From: Lutimaribacter salitolerans
Lineage (GTDB): Bacteria; Pseudomonadota; Alphaproteobacteria; Rhodobacterales; Rhodobacteraceae
Direction of reading: 5' to 3'
Length of the DNA stretch: 64,000 nt
Assembly: GCF_042677865.1 (NCBI RefSeq)
Contig: NZ_JBHUDD010000041.1
Coordinates: 1-64,000, forward strand
Part shown: positions 17,725-26,518 of the stretch, piece after piece
Layout of the letters: the number at the start of each line of letters is the position of its first letter
Numbering within the stretch: position 1 is the stretch's first letter
Translations under genes and position numbers: made by a program
The notes under the pieces: generated by a model
What the model saw: only the letters and a program-made list of their open reading frames with translations
What the model was told of the DNA's origin: nothing
Databases searched by the model: none

Positions 17725-18660
17725 ATGAGCGACGCGAGCATCACCACCACGCAAGAGCCCGAAGCGAGTTTCGGCGATTATGTTGCCCTGCTGAAACCGA
17801 GGGTGATGTCGCTGGTGGTGTTCACCGCCGTCGTTGGCCTGTTGGCAGCGCCTGTTGCCGTGCATCCGTTCATCGCCTTTTGCGCCATTCTGTTCATAGC
17901 GATTGGGGCGGGCGCGTCGGGCGCGCTGAACATGTGGTGGGATGCCGATATCGACCTTTTGATGAAGCGCACCGCGCGTCGTCCCGTGCCCGCAGGCAAG
18001 GTCACCGCCGACGAGGCGCTGGCCGTGGGGGTGGCCCTGTCCGGGCTGTCGGTGATGATGCTGCTGCTCGCGACCAATTGGGTGGCGGCGGCGATCCTGG
18101 CCTTCACCATCTTTTTCTATGCCGTGGTCTACACCATGTGGCTGAAACGGTGGACGCCGCAGAACATCGTGATCGGTGGTGCCGCCGGGGCGTTCCCGCC
18201 GATGATCGGCTGGGCCGTGGCCACTGGCGGTGTCAGCGTTGAATCGCTGCTGATGTTCGCGCTGATCTTCATCTGGACGCCGCCGCATTTCTGGGCGCTG
18301 GCCCTGTTCATGAACGCCGATTATGAAAATGCGGGCGTGCCGATGCTGACCGTCACACATGGCCGCCGCGTGACGCGCAACCATGTGTTCGGTTATACGC
18401 TGCTGCTGGCCGTGCTGGCGGTGGGCACGGCGTTCACCGCAATCGGCGGGCCGGTCTATCTGGCCGTGGCTCTGGTGCTGAACGCGCAGTTCGTGCTGGG
18501 GGCATGGCGCATCTGGCGCCGCGACGAAACGGTGGCCGAGGCCGACAAGTACAAGGTCGAGAAGAAATTCTTCCGCCTGTCGCTGCTGTATCTGTTCGCC
18601 CATTTCGGTGCGATCCTGGCCGAAGCGGCGCTGCGGCCCTGGGGCCTGGGAGGCTGGTAA
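17725..18660 (+). CDS. ctaB: Protoheme IX farnesyltransferase
   Basis: A 311-residue integral membrane prenyltransferase (UbiA superfamily) that converts heme B to heme O for the oxidase. The allylic diphosphate motif NMWWDADIDLLMKRTARRPVPAG lies at about residues 70-92 and a second Asp-rich motif (DYENAGVPMLTVTHG) follows. About eight or nine hydrophobic helices can be seen. It starts 63 bases after ctaC with AGGAC upstream and runs into the small coxF gene after 4 bases. Confidence 0.96.
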   Translation: MSDASITTTQEPEASFGDYVALLKPRVMSLVVFTAVVGLLAAPVAVHPFIAFCAILFIAIGAGASGALNMWWDADIDLLMKRTARRPVPAGKVTADEALAVGVALSGLSVMMLLLATNWVAAAILAFTIFFYAVVYTMWLKRWTPQNIVIGGAAGAFPPMIGWAVATGGVSVESLLMFALIFIWTPPHFWALALFMNADYENAGVPMLTVTHGRRVTRNHVFGYTLLLAVLAVGTAFTAIGGPVYLAVALVLNAQFVLGAWRIWRRDETVAEADKYKVEKKFFRLSLLYLFAHFGAILAEAALRPWGLGGW

Positions 18661-18664
18661 GACC

Positions 18665-18829
18665 ATGAGTTTTCGCGTCGAACATGAACTGCACGGCCGC
18701 CGCAAGGGGCGCAACATCGGGCTTGGACTGACACTGGCCGCGTTGATTGCCATCGTTTTCGGCATGACCATCGTCAAGGTCAGCACCAGCGAATTCGATC
18801 TGCCGCGCGCCCAGGTAGAGGAGAACTGA
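18665..18829 (+). CDS. Small CoxF-like cytochrome oxidase assembly protein
   Basis: A 54-residue membrane protein: a basic N-terminus (MSFRVEHELHGRRKGRN), one transmembrane helix (IGLGLTLAALIAIVFGMTIV) and a short tail. Its place between ctaB and ctaG and its size match the small CoxF-like proteins of alphaproteobacterial oxidase clusters. The start at 18665 is four bases after the ctaB stop and the stop is 2 bases before ctaG, so the three are tightly coupled. The exact role is unknown. Confidence 0.8.
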   Translation: MSFRVEHELHGRRKGRNIGLGLTLAALIAIVFGMTIVKVSTSEFDLPRAQVEEN

Positions 18830-18831
18830 CA

Positions 18832-19407
18832 ATGGCAATGGATCCGAAAACCAAGACCCTTGCGCAGACCGTGGGCGTGGTGGTGCTGATGGGCGGGCTG
18901 GCCTGGGCCTCGGTGCCGTTTTATGACTGGTTCTGCCGGGTGACCGGCTTTGGCGGCGTTACCGATGTGGCCGAGGGCGGCTCGGACGTGATCCTGGACC
19001 AGACCATAACGGTGCGCTTTGACGCCTCGAAGCAGCGTGGCATGCCATGGGAGTTCAAGCCGATGCAGCGTCAGATGGAGCTGCGCATCGGCGAAACCGG
19101 GCTCGCCTTTTATGAGGCCTATAACCCCACGGATCGTCCCGTGGCAGGCAGCGCCAGCTATAACGTCGCCCCCTACGAGGCGGGTGGATTTTTCTACAAG
19201 ATCGATTGCTTCTGCTTTGAACAGCAGGTTCTGCAACCCGGCGAGCGGGTCGAGATGCCGGTGACATTCTATGTCGATCCCGAGATCGTCACCGACCGCG
19301 ATGCAAAGTTTGTCCACCGTATCACGCTGGGCTACACGTTTCATGAAATCGACCTGCCCGAAGAGCAAGCCGCTCTTGCAACGGGTCAGGACAGCACCGT
19401 CAACTAA
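18832..19407 (+). CDS. ctaG: Cytochrome c oxidase assembly protein CtaG/Cox11
   Basis: A 191-residue copper chaperone that delivers Cu to the CuB site of subunit I. It has one N-terminal transmembrane helix (TVGVVVLMGGLAWASVPFYDWFCRVTG) and a periplasmic immunoglobulin-like domain with the copper-binding CFCF motif (KIDCFCFEQQVL, near residue 125) and the third Cys in FYDWFC. Length is normal. It is tightly packed between coxF and ctaE. Confidence 0.96.
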   Translation: MAMDPKTKTLAQTVGVVVLMGGLAWASVPFYDWFCRVTGFGGVTDVAEGGSDVILDQTITVRFDASKQRGMPWEFKPMQRQMELRIGETGLAFYEAYNPTDRPVAGSASYNVAPYEAGGFFYKIDCFCFEQQVLQPGERVEMPVTFYVDPEIVTDRDAKFVHRITLGYTFHEIDLPEEQAALATGQDSTVN

Positions 19408-19430
19408 GAAAAGCCGACGAGGGACCCAAG

Positions 19431-20231
19431 ATGGCGCACGAAAAGAACCACGATTATCACATTCTGGCCCCGTCGCTGTGGCCTTTGCTGGCCTCGGTCG
19501 CGGCCTTTGCCATGCTGTACGGCGCGGTGCTGTGGATGCATGACAGCGGCCCGTGGCTGTTTCTGATCGGCTTTGTCGGGGTGCTTTATGTCATGTTCGG
19601 CTGGTGGGCCGATGTGGTGGCGGAAAGCCAGGTAGGCGATCACACCCCGGTGGTGCAGATCGGCCTGCGCTATGGCTTCATCCTGTTCATAATGTCCGAG
19701 GTGATGTTCTTTGCCGCCTGGTTCTGGAGCTTTTTCAAGCATGCGCTGTATCCCATGGGCCCGCAAAGTCCCGCGGTGGACGGCGTCTGGCCGCCCGCCG
19801 GGATCGAGACATTCGACCCCTGGCACCTGCCGCTAATCAACACGCTGATCCTGCTGTGCTCGGGCGCTGCGGCCACATGGGCCCACCATGCGCTGGTGCA
19901 TGAAAACAACCGCAAGGACATGCGGTCCGGGCTGATCCTGGCGATTGCGCTGGGGGCGATCTTTACCGCGTTCCAGATCTACGAATACACCCATGCGTCC
20001 TTTGGCTTTGCGGGCAATATCTATGGCGCGAACTTCTTCATGGCCACGGGCTTTCACGGCTTTCACGTGGTGATCGGCACGATCTTCCTGCTGGTGTGCC
20101 TGATCCGCCTGCAGCGCGGGCATTTCACCCAGGAAAAGCACGTCGGGTTCGAAGCCGCCGCCTGGTACTGGCACTTTGTCGATGTGGTGTGGCTCTTCCT
20201 GTTCGCGGCGATCTATATCTGGGGCGCCTGA
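19431..20231 (+). CDS. ctaE: Cytochrome c oxidase subunit III
   Basis: A 266-residue membrane subunit that stabilises the oxidase core. Seven hydrophobic helices can be seen, as in the family. MSEVMFFAAWFWSFFKHAL, TWAHHALV and the C-terminal AAWYWHFVDVVWLFLF are hallmark segments. It follows ctaG by 23 bases. A hairpin after its stop (20282-20302) may reduce read-through into surf1. Confidence 0.97.
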   Translation: MAHEKNHDYHILAPSLWPLLASVAAFAMLYGAVLWMHDSGPWLFLIGFVGVLYVMFGWWADVVAESQVGDHTPVVQIGLRYGFILFIMSEVMFFAAWFWSFFKHALYPMGPQSPAVDGVWPPAGIETFDPWHLPLINTLILLCSGAAATWAHHALVHENNRKDMRSGLILAIALGAIFTAFQIYEYTHASFGFAGNIYGANFFMATGFHGFHVVIGTIFLLVCLIRLQRGHFTQEKHVGFEAAAWYWHFVDVVWLFLFAAIYIWGA

Positions 20232-20280
20232 GCCACCGGCTTTGCGGTTGAAATCCCGCGCGTAAACCGACAGTAAAGCA

Positions 20281-20304
20281 GGGCGCGCCGATGTGGCGCG
20301 CCTT
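20281..20304 (+). terminator. Hairpin between ctaE and surf1
   Basis: GGCGCGCC, loop GATGT, GGCGCGCC forms an eight-base-pair stem, followed only by TTGTGC, so it lacks a full T tract. It may act as a weak terminator or an mRNA-stabilising end for the oxidase transcript. Confidence 0.45.
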
Positions 20305-20338
20305 GTGCGTTTCGTCAAACCAGCCCGAAAGACCCGCG

Positions 20339-21028
20339 ATGCTGCGATACATCGTTCCGCTGATTTTCGGACTGGCCGGCATCGCCGTGCTGGTCAGCCT
20401 CGGTACATGGCAGATGCAGCGGCTGGAATGGAAACGCGGCTTGCTGTCCGATATCGAGGCGCGGATTTCCGCGCCGGCCATTTCGCTGCCCGACGACCCC
20501 GACCCCCGGGCCGACCGCTACCTGCCGGTGCAGGCAACGGGGCAGGTGGATGATACTGCACCGCTGCGCGTGCTGGTCAGCCAGAAACAGATCGGCGCGG
20601 GCTATCGCCTGATTTCCGCGCTCGAGACGGATCAGGGCCGCGTGCTGCTGGATCGCGGGTTCATCCGCGTGGCCGATGCCATCCCGCCCACGCCGCAGGG
20701 CGCGGTGACGGTGACCGGCAACCTGCACTGGCCGGATGACCGCAACGACTCGACGCCCGACAATGACGTGGCGGGCAACACGTGGTTTGCCCGTGATCTG
20801 GACCAGATGGCGCAGGTCCTGGATACGCAGCCGCTGCTGGTGGTCGCGCGGCAGATCACCCCTCCCGAAACCGGGGTGACGCCCTTGCCCGTGGATACCG
20901 CCGGTATCCCGAACGACCATCTTGAATACGCGATGACGTGGTTTTCGCTGGCCGTGATCTGGGCCGTGATGACCGGATATTTCCTGTGGCGGACCCGCCG
21001 CCCCAACACACAGGCCAAGGCGCAATGA
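20339..21028 (+). CDS. surf1: SURF1 family oxidase assembly protein
   Basis: A 229-residue heme a chaperone-like assembly factor with the family's two-helix topology: helix 1 (YIVPLIFGLAGIAVLVSLGTW) followed by WQMQRLEWK, a periplasmic domain (RGFIRV near residue 105), and helix 2 near the C-terminus (MTWFSLAVIWAVMTGYFLWR). The start at 20339 opens directly into helix 1; the ribosome site is weak. Its last codon overlaps the thrC start in an ATGA. Confidence 0.93.
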   Translation: MLRYIVPLIFGLAGIAVLVSLGTWQMQRLEWKRGLLSDIEARISAPAISLPDDPDPRADRYLPVQATGQVDDTAPLRVLVSQKQIGAGYRLISALETDQGRVLLDRGFIRVADAIPPTPQGAVTVTGNLHWPDDRNDSTPDNDVAGNTWFARDLDQMAQVLDTQPLLVVARQITPPETGVTPLPVDTAGIPNDHLEYAMTWFSLAVIWAVMTGYFLWRTRRPNTQAKAQ

Positions 21029-22413
21029 AATATGTATCCACCCGGGGGCAGGCCCCCGAACTGACGTTCGAGCAGGCGATGCTGACCGGTCTGGCCCGCG
21101 ACGGGGGCCTGTATGTGCCGGCCGAGATCCCGGTGATGGGCCATGCCGACATCGCCGCGCTGGCCGGTCTGCCCTATGAAGAGGTGGCGTTCCGCATCAT
21201 GCGGCCCTTCATCGGAGACACCTTCACCGATGAGGAGTTCCAAGGGATCATCGAACGCGCCTATGCGGGCTTTGGCCATGCCGCCCGAGCGCCCCTGGTG
21301 CAACTGGATCAGGGGCATTTCCTGCTCGAGCTGTTTCACGGGCCCACGCTGGCGTTCAAGGATTTCGCCATGCAGATGATCGGCCAGATGTTTCAGGCCG
21401 CCCTTGCCCGGTCGGGCAATCGCGTGACCATCGTGGGGGCCACCAGCGGCGATACCGGCTCGGCGGCGATCGAGGCCTTCAAGGGGCTGGAGGCGGTGGA
21501 TGTGTTCATCCTCTACCCCCATGGCCGTGTCTCCGAGGTGCAGCGCCGGCAGATGACCACCCCGCCCGAGGCCAACGTGCATGCCCTGGCGATCGAGGGG
21601 CATTTCGATGACGCGCAGGCGCGGGTCAAGGACATGTTCAACGATTTCGAGTTTCGCGACGGCGTGCGGCTGGCCGGGGTCAATTCGATCAACTGGGCGC
21701 GGGTGCTGGCGCAAGTGGTCTATTATTTCACCTCGGCCGTGGCGCTTGGTTCACCGCATCGCAAGGTCAGCTTCACCGTGCCCACGGGCAATTTCGGGGA
21801 TATCTTTGCGGGCTACATCGCCAAGCGCATGGGGCTGCCCATCGACCGGCTGGTGGTGGCGACAAACCTAAATGACATCCTGCACCGCTGCCTGACCAGT
21901 GCCGACTATACCCCCGATGGTGTGATCCCGTCGATCAGCCCGTCGATGGATATTCAGGTCAGCAGCAATTTCGAGCGTGCGCTGTTCGACGCCTATGGCC
22001 GCGACGGCGCGGCAGTGGCGCAGCTGATGGACGAGCTGAAAGCGGGTGGCTTTCGCGTCAGCCAGGGCGCGCAGCAGGCCCTGCGCGAACATTTCGACAG
22101 TGGCCGCTGCGACGAGGATCAGACCCGCGCCACCATCCGGCGTCTCCGCGCCACCACCGGCGAGCTGTTGTGCCCGCATTCGGCGGTGGGCGTGCATGTG
22201 GCCGAACAGCATCTGCACCGCGACGTGCCGATGGTCACGCTGGCCACCGCGCACCCGGCGAAATTCCCGGATGCCGTGGAAGCGGCCAGCGGCATTCATC
22301 CCCCCTTGCCCCCGCGCATGGCTGATCTGTATGACCGGCCTGAGCGGCTGACCCCCGTTCCCAACGACCTGCAAGCCATCGAAACCCTGATCCGCGAGCG
22401 TATTGCCCCTTGA
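21025..22413 (+). CDS. thrC: Threonine synthase
   Basis: A 462-residue PLP enzyme that converts O-phosphohomoserine to threonine. The PLP Lys lies in FHGPTLAFKDFAMQM (near residue 111), and VGATSGDTGSAAIEAFKG binds phosphate. The N-terminal MKYVSTRGQAP and GLARDGGLYVP are typical of the long (fungal/gammaproteobacterial) class. The ATG at 21025 overlaps the surf1 stop (ATGA) and its own stop overlaps the next start, so translation is probably coupled along surf1-thrC-M16-GNAT. Confidence 0.97.
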   Translation: MKYVSTRGQAPELTFEQAMLTGLARDGGLYVPAEIPVMGHADIAALAGLPYEEVAFRIMRPFIGDTFTDEEFQGIIERAYAGFGHAARAPLVQLDQGHFLLELFHGPTLAFKDFAMQMIGQMFQAALARSGNRVTIVGATSGDTGSAAIEAFKGLEAVDVFILYPHGRVSEVQRRQMTTPPEANVHALAIEGHFDDAQARVKDMFNDFEFRDGVRLAGVNSINWARVLAQVVYYFTSAVALGSPHRKVSFTVPTGNFGDIFAGYIAKRMGLPIDRLVVATNLNDILHRCLTSADYTPDGVIPSISPSMDIQVSSNFERALFDAYGRDGAAVAQLMDELKAGGFRVSQGAQQALREHFDSGRCDEDQTRATIRRLRATTGELLCPHSAVGVHVAEQHLHRDVPMVTLATAHPAKFPDAVEAASGIHPPLPPRMADLYDRPERLTPVPNDLQAIETLIRERIAP

Positions 22414-23672
22414 GCGTCCAACTTCATACCCTGTCCAACGGATTTCGCATCGTCACCGAGCGGATGCCCGGCCTGCAATCGGCGACCATCGGCATCTGGG
22501 CCCTGACCGGCGCGCGCAACGAACGCCCCGAGCAGAACGGCATCGCGCATTTTCTGGAGCACATGGCCTTCAAGGGCACGTCGCGGCGCAGCGCGCTGGA
22601 CATCGCCGAGGCGATCGAGGACGTGGGCGGCTATATCAACGCCTATACCAGCCGCGAAACCACCGCCTATTACGCGCGGGTGCTGGGCGCGGATGTGCCG
22701 CTGGCGATGGATGTGATCGGCGACATCGTGCGCCATTCTGTGTTCGAAGCGCGCGAGATCGAGGTCGAGCGCGGCGTGATCCTGCAGGAAATCGGGCAGG
22801 CGCTGGACACGCCCGATGACATCATCTTCGACTGGTTGCAGGAACGCGCCTATCCCGACCAGCCGCTGGGCCGCTCGATCCTTGGCCCGGCCGAGCGTGT
22901 GCGCGGCTTTGGCCGCGACGACCTGCACACCTTCGTGGCCGAGCATTATGGCCCGGGCAACATGGTGCTTTCGGCGGCGGGCGATGTGGATCACGCACAG
23001 ATCGTGGCCATGGCCGAGGACATGTTCGGCGATCTGCCTGCCCGCGCCACGCCCGACGTGGTGCCCGCGCGGTTCGACGGCGGCGATCTGCGCGTCGACA
23101 AGGTGCTGGAACAGGCCCATGTCGCGCTGGCGTTCGAGGCGCCGGCGGTGACCGATCCGGGCATCTACACCGCGCAGATCCTGGGCAGCGCCCTGGGCGG
23201 CGGCATGTCGAGCCGGCTGTTTCAGGAAATCCGCGAAAAGCGCGGCCTGTGCTATACGATCTTCGCGCAGGCCGGGGCCTATTCCGACAGCGGGATGCTG
23301 ACGATCTATGCCGGCACCTCGGCGGACGAGGTGGCGGGGCTGACAACGCTGACGCTGGACGAGATGAAGCGCGCCGCCGACACCCTGTCGGTGGCCGAAC
23401 TGGACCGCGCCCGCGCGCAGATGAAGGCCGGGCTGCTGATCGGGCTGGAAAGCCCGTCTTCGCGCGCCGAACGCATGGCGCGGATGATCCAGATCCGCGG
23501 CCGCGTGCCCGATCTGGACGAGGTGGTGGCGCGCATCGACGCGGTCACGCTGCCCGACCTGCGCGAGATGGCGGCGCAGATGGCCACCACCGCGCCGATG
23601 GCCGTGGCAATGTACGGCCCCGTCTCGCAGGCCCCCGACTGGGACGCGCTGGTGGCGCGGCGGGCGGCCTGA
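22410..23672 (+). CDS. M16 family zinc peptidase (processing-peptidase-like)
   Basis: A 420-residue pitrilysin-family protease related to mitochondrial processing peptidase beta. The inverted zinc motif HxxEH is intact (HFLEHMAFKG, near residue 50), with the downstream Glu ligand in EVERGVILQEI. The C-terminal half carries the substrate-binding Gly-rich and Arg-Tyr segments (GGGMSSRLFQEIREKRGLCY). It appears to start with TTG at 22410, inside the thrC stop (TTGA), since the encoded N-terminus SVQLHTLSNGFRIVTE matches the family directly. It is a known neighbour of thrC in Rhodobacteraceae. Confidence 0.93.
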   Translation: MSVQLHTLSNGFRIVTERMPGLQSATIGIWALTGARNERPEQNGIAHFLEHMAFKGTSRRSALDIAEAIEDVGGYINAYTSRETTAYYARVLGADVPLAMDVIGDIVRHSVFEAREIEVERGVILQEIGQALDTPDDIIFDWLQERAYPDQPLGRSILGPAERVRGFGRDDLHTFVAEHYGPGNMVLSAAGDVDHAQIVAMAEDMFGDLPARATPDVVPARFDGGDLRVDKVLEQAHVALAFEAPAVTDPGIYTAQILGSALGGGMSSRLFQEIREKRGLCYTIFAQAGAYSDSGMLTIYAGTSADEVAGLTTLTLDEMKRAADTLSVAELDRARAQMKAGLLIGLESPSSRAERMARMIQIRGRVPDLDEVVARIDAVTLPDLREMAAQMATTAPMAVAMYGPVSQAPDWDALVARRAA

Positions 23673-24256
23673 TGCTGTTTTCGCGCCGCAAGGTGCGGAT
23701 CGAGACCGAGCGCATGAGCCTGCGTGCGCCGCAGCACGGCGACTTCCGCGAATGGACGTCGCTGCGCCGCGAAAGCACAGATTTCCTGGCCCCGTGGGAA
23801 CCCACCTGGGCCGAGGATCACCTGACGCGCAAGGGATTTACCAACCGCGTCTACTGGGCGCAAAGGTCCATCGCCAACGGCACGGCGGTGCCGCTGTTCC
23901 TGTTCCGGCGCGACGATCATACCCTTCTGGGCGCGATCACGCTGGACAACATCCGCCGAGGTCCGGCGCAGGCGGGCACGCTGGGCTATTGGGTGGGCGA
24001 GGCGCATGCAAGGCAGGGCTTCATGCAAGAAGCGATTGCCGCCATGACGCATCACGCGTTTCATCACATGGGCCTGAGCCGGATCGAAGCCGCCTGCCTG
24101 CCGGAAAACGTCGCGTCGCGCGGGGTGCTGGAAAAATGCGGCTTCAAGTATGAAGGCGTCGCGCAAAGCTATCTTCAGATCAACGGGCGCTGGCGGACGC
24201 ATGTTTTATACGCAGCCCTGCGCGCCGACCGGCGCGGGCGCACCGACGCGGGCTGA
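23672..24256 (+). CDS. GNAT N-acetyltransferase, RimJ/RimL type
   Basis: A 194-residue acetyl-CoA-dependent acetyltransferase of the group that includes ribosomal protein N-terminal acetyltransferases. IETERMSLRAPQHGDFREW at the N-terminus, GYWVGEAHARQGFMQEA (acetyl-CoA pyrophosphate loop) and LPENVASRGVLEKCGFKYEGV near the C-terminus are typical. The ATG at 23672 overlaps the upstream stop (TGATG), ending a four-gene coupled set. The protein substrate is unknown. Confidence 0.9.
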   Translation: MLFSRRKVRIETERMSLRAPQHGDFREWTSLRRESTDFLAPWEPTWAEDHLTRKGFTNRVYWAQRSIANGTAVPLFLFRRDDHTLLGAITLDNIRRGPAQAGTLGYWVGEAHARQGFMQEAIAAMTHHAFHHMGLSRIEAACLPENVASRGVLEKCGFKYEGVAQSYLQINGRWRTHVLYAALRADRRGRTDAG

Positions 24257-24335
24257 AATCGCGGACCTCACCGGACTGTGATCCTCGACCACGGTGGGAA
24301 TCGCATTACCTTTGGTCAACAAAGGAGATGCGCCG

Positions 24336-25163
24336 ATGATCCGATTTGCCCTTGCCTTTGCGGTTGCCCTGACCGCCACCAGTGTCACCGCGCAGGACCG
24401 GAGGATGAGCCATTGCATCGCCATCGCCGATGCCGCGCCGGGGATCGAATATCTGCACAAGGCCAGTTTTCGCGAGGATGTGCCCGATTTCGCCGCCCGC
24501 ATCACCTATGTCACCCATGCGTCCTTTCTGATCCAGACGCCCGGGGGGCTGAGCGCGGTGACGGATTTCACCGGCTTTATCGGCAATGTCGATTTCATCC
24601 CCGACGTGGTGACGATGAACCACGCCCATTCCACCCATTGGACGCCCAACCCCGATCCGGCGATCCCCCATGTGCTGCGCGGCTGGGGCGAGGAGTTTGG
24701 CGCGGGCATCGAGCACCGGCTGGATCTGGGCGAGATGTATGTCCGCAACGTGCCCACCGACATTCGCAGCTATGGCGGGACCGAGACCAACGGAAACTCG
24801 ATCTTCGTATTCGAGGTCGAGGGCCTGTGCATCGGGCATCTGGGCCACCTGCACCACGAACCCGACGAGGCGCAATATGCCGCCCTTGGCCGTCTTGATG
24901 TGGTGATGGCGGCGGTGGATGGCGGGATGACGATTGATCTGCCCTCGATGTTGCGGGTGCTGAACCGGCTGAAATCGTCGGTCGTGATCCCGATGCACTG
25001 GTTTGCCGACCGCTCCCTTCAGGCGTTCATCGAAGGGATGCGGGGCGAGTTCGACATCGTGGATGAAGGCGCGCATTCGGTCACCGTGTCACTGCGCGAT
25101 CTGCCGTCCCGCCCCACGGTGGTTGTGCTGCGTCCCGATTACCTGCGCGAAGACATGGAGTGA
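24336..25163 (+). CDS. Exported metallo-beta-lactamase-fold hydrolase
   Basis: A 275-residue protein with a signal peptide (MIRFALAFAVALTATSVTAQ) and a metallo-hydrolase fold of the UPF0173/UlaG-like group. Candidate metal ligands are seen in ITYVTHASFLI, MNHAHSTHW, GHLGHLHH and VIPMHWF. The pattern differs from the canonical HxHxDH because the Asp is replaced (HAHSTH). The start at 24336 has AAAGGAG at good spacing. The substrate is unknown. It stands alone after the GNAT gene, ending before a dispersed repeat. Confidence 0.8.
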   Translation: MIRFALAFAVALTATSVTAQDRRMSHCIAIADAAPGIEYLHKASFREDVPDFAARITYVTHASFLIQTPGGLSAVTDFTGFIGNVDFIPDVVTMNHAHSTHWTPNPDPAIPHVLRGWGEEFGAGIEHRLDLGEMYVRNVPTDIRSYGGTETNGNSIFVFEVEGLCIGHLGHLHHEPDEAQYAALGRLDVVMAAVDGGMTIDLPSMLRVLNRLKSSVVIPMHWFADRSLQAFIEGMRGEFDIVDEGAHSVTVSLRDLPSRPTVVVLRPDYLREDME

Positions 25164-25188
25164 CGGGGAAAGTGCAGTGACAGGGGGC

Positions 25189-25210
25189 GGTGGGTTGGCA
25201 CCCACCCTAC
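25189..25210. repeat. Dispersed palindromic repeat, copy 1
   Basis: The sequence GGTGGGTTGGCACCCACC followed by CTAC; GGTGGGT and ACCCACC form a hairpin. The CTA at 25207-25209 is, on the minus strand, the TAG stop codon of the neighbouring flavoprotein gene, so the repeat touches coding sequence. Identical copies are at 29977, 31536 and 32367. Confidence 0.85.
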
Positions 25211-26376
25211 GGCTTGATGGCGCGGGCGGCGGCGATGGCCGAGGACCAGGCCCATTGAAAGTTGTAGCCGCCCAGCCAGCCGGTCACGTCCACCGCTTCG
25301 CCGATGAAATACAGCCCCGGAACGTGCCTGCTGCCCATGGTTTTGGAACTCAGTGCGTTGGTGTCGATACCGCCCAGGGTGACCTCGGCTGTGCGATAGC
25401 CTTCGGTGGCGGTGGGTCGCAGCCGCCACTCTGACAGCGCGCCGGCGATCTGCGCCAGCCGCGTGTCGGGCTGATCGGCCAGATTGCCCGCCAGCCCCAG
25501 CGACGGGGCCAGATGATCGACCAGCCGGGCGGGCAGGTGTTGCGCCAGCACGGTGGTCAGGTTGCGGCGGCCATGGCTGGCGCGGGCGGCGCGCAGGCTG
25601 TCGTAAAGCACGCCCTTGGGATCGAGGATCAGCACGATCTCGTCCCCTTCGCGCCAGTAGGAACTGATTTGCAGGATCGCCGGGCCGGACAGGCCGCGAT
25701 GGGTGAACAGCGCCGCCTCGTCAAAGCTGACGCCCCCCGCCTGCGCGCGCACCGGGCAGGCGGTGCCGCTGATCGGCTGGAACGGCGTGTCGGAAAAGGT
25801 AAACGGCACCAGTGCGGGGCGGGTTTCCGTCACCTCGTGGCCGAACTGCCGCGCGATGTCATAGGCGGCGCCCGTGGCCCCCATCTTGGGGATCGACTTG
25901 CCCCCCGTGGCCACCACCAGGTTGCGCGCGGTGACATGCACGCGCTCGCCTTGCCGGTCCAGCATCGCGGTGAACTGCTGCCCGTCGTGCGACAGCGCCG
26001 CCAGCGAGGTTTGCAGCCACAGATCGGCCTGCGCCGCCTCGTCCAGCAGCATCCGGATGATCTGGCGGGCGCTGTCGTCGCAGAACAACTGTCCCAGCGT
26101 CTTTTCGTGCCAGGCGATGCCGTGGCGATCCACGAGGTCGATGAAATCCCACTGCGTGTAGCGCGCCAGCGCGGATTTGGCGAAATGCGGGTTCTGGCCC
26201 AGAAAGGCGCCCGGCTCGGTGTGCAGGTTGGTGAAATTGCACCGCCCCCCGCCCGAGATGCGGATCTTCTCGCCCGGGGCCTTGGCGTGGTCGATGACCA
26301 GCGTGCCCGGCCCGGTGTGGGCGGCACACATGAGCCCGGCCGCGCCGGCCCCGAGAATGAGCGTGTTTACCTGCAT
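25207..26376 (-). CDS. HI0933/YhiN-family FAD-dependent protein
   Basis: A 389-residue flavoprotein of the BaiN/HI0933 group, thought to be an oxidoreductase of unknown substrate. The Rossmann FAD motif is at the N-terminus (LILGAGAAGLMCAAH), followed by the family signature GEKIRISGGGRCNFTN (residues 35-50), GQLFCDDSA, VVATGGKSIPKMGATGAAY and a C-terminal second FAD motif (VPGLYFIGEAVDVTGWLGGYNFQWAWSSG-like). The start lacks an obvious ribosome site. Its stop codon lies within a dispersed repeat. Confidence 0.92.
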   Translation of the reverse strand: MQVNTLILGAGAAGLMCAAHTGPGTLVIDHAKAPGEKIRISGGGRCNFTNLHTEPGAFLGQNPHFAKSALARYTQWDFIDLVDRHGIAWHEKTLGQLFCDDSARQIIRMLLDEAAQADLWLQTSLAALSHDGQQFTAMLDRQGERVHVTARNLVVATGGKSIPKMGATGAAYDIARQFGHEVTETRPALVPFTFSDTPFQPISGTACPVRAQAGGVSFDEAALFTHRGLSGPAILQISSYWREGDEIVLILDPKGVLYDSLRAARASHGRRNLTTVLAQHLPARLVDHLAPSLGLAGNLADQPDTRLAQIAGALSEWRLRPTATEGYRTAEVTLGGIDTNALSSKTMGSRHVPGLYFIGEAVDVTGWLGGYNFQWAWSSAIAAARAIKP

Positions 26377-26518
26377 GCAGGGGCCTTGCCCGAACGGTCA
26401 TGCCCCGTCAAGCGGCGGCTACCCGTCACGCGGGCAGGGGAACCAATGCACAGCGGGGTCGTTGTTCAGGCATCACACCACATCGAAAACTTCGATTTTG
26501 ATAACGAAGGAGGAAGAA

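Noticed and set aside
17701..19368. A 555-codon open frame on the minus strand across ctaB-ctaG
   Set aside because: It is antisense to three adjoining oxidase assembly genes with strong family matches, and it has H/Q/R-rich filler sequence.
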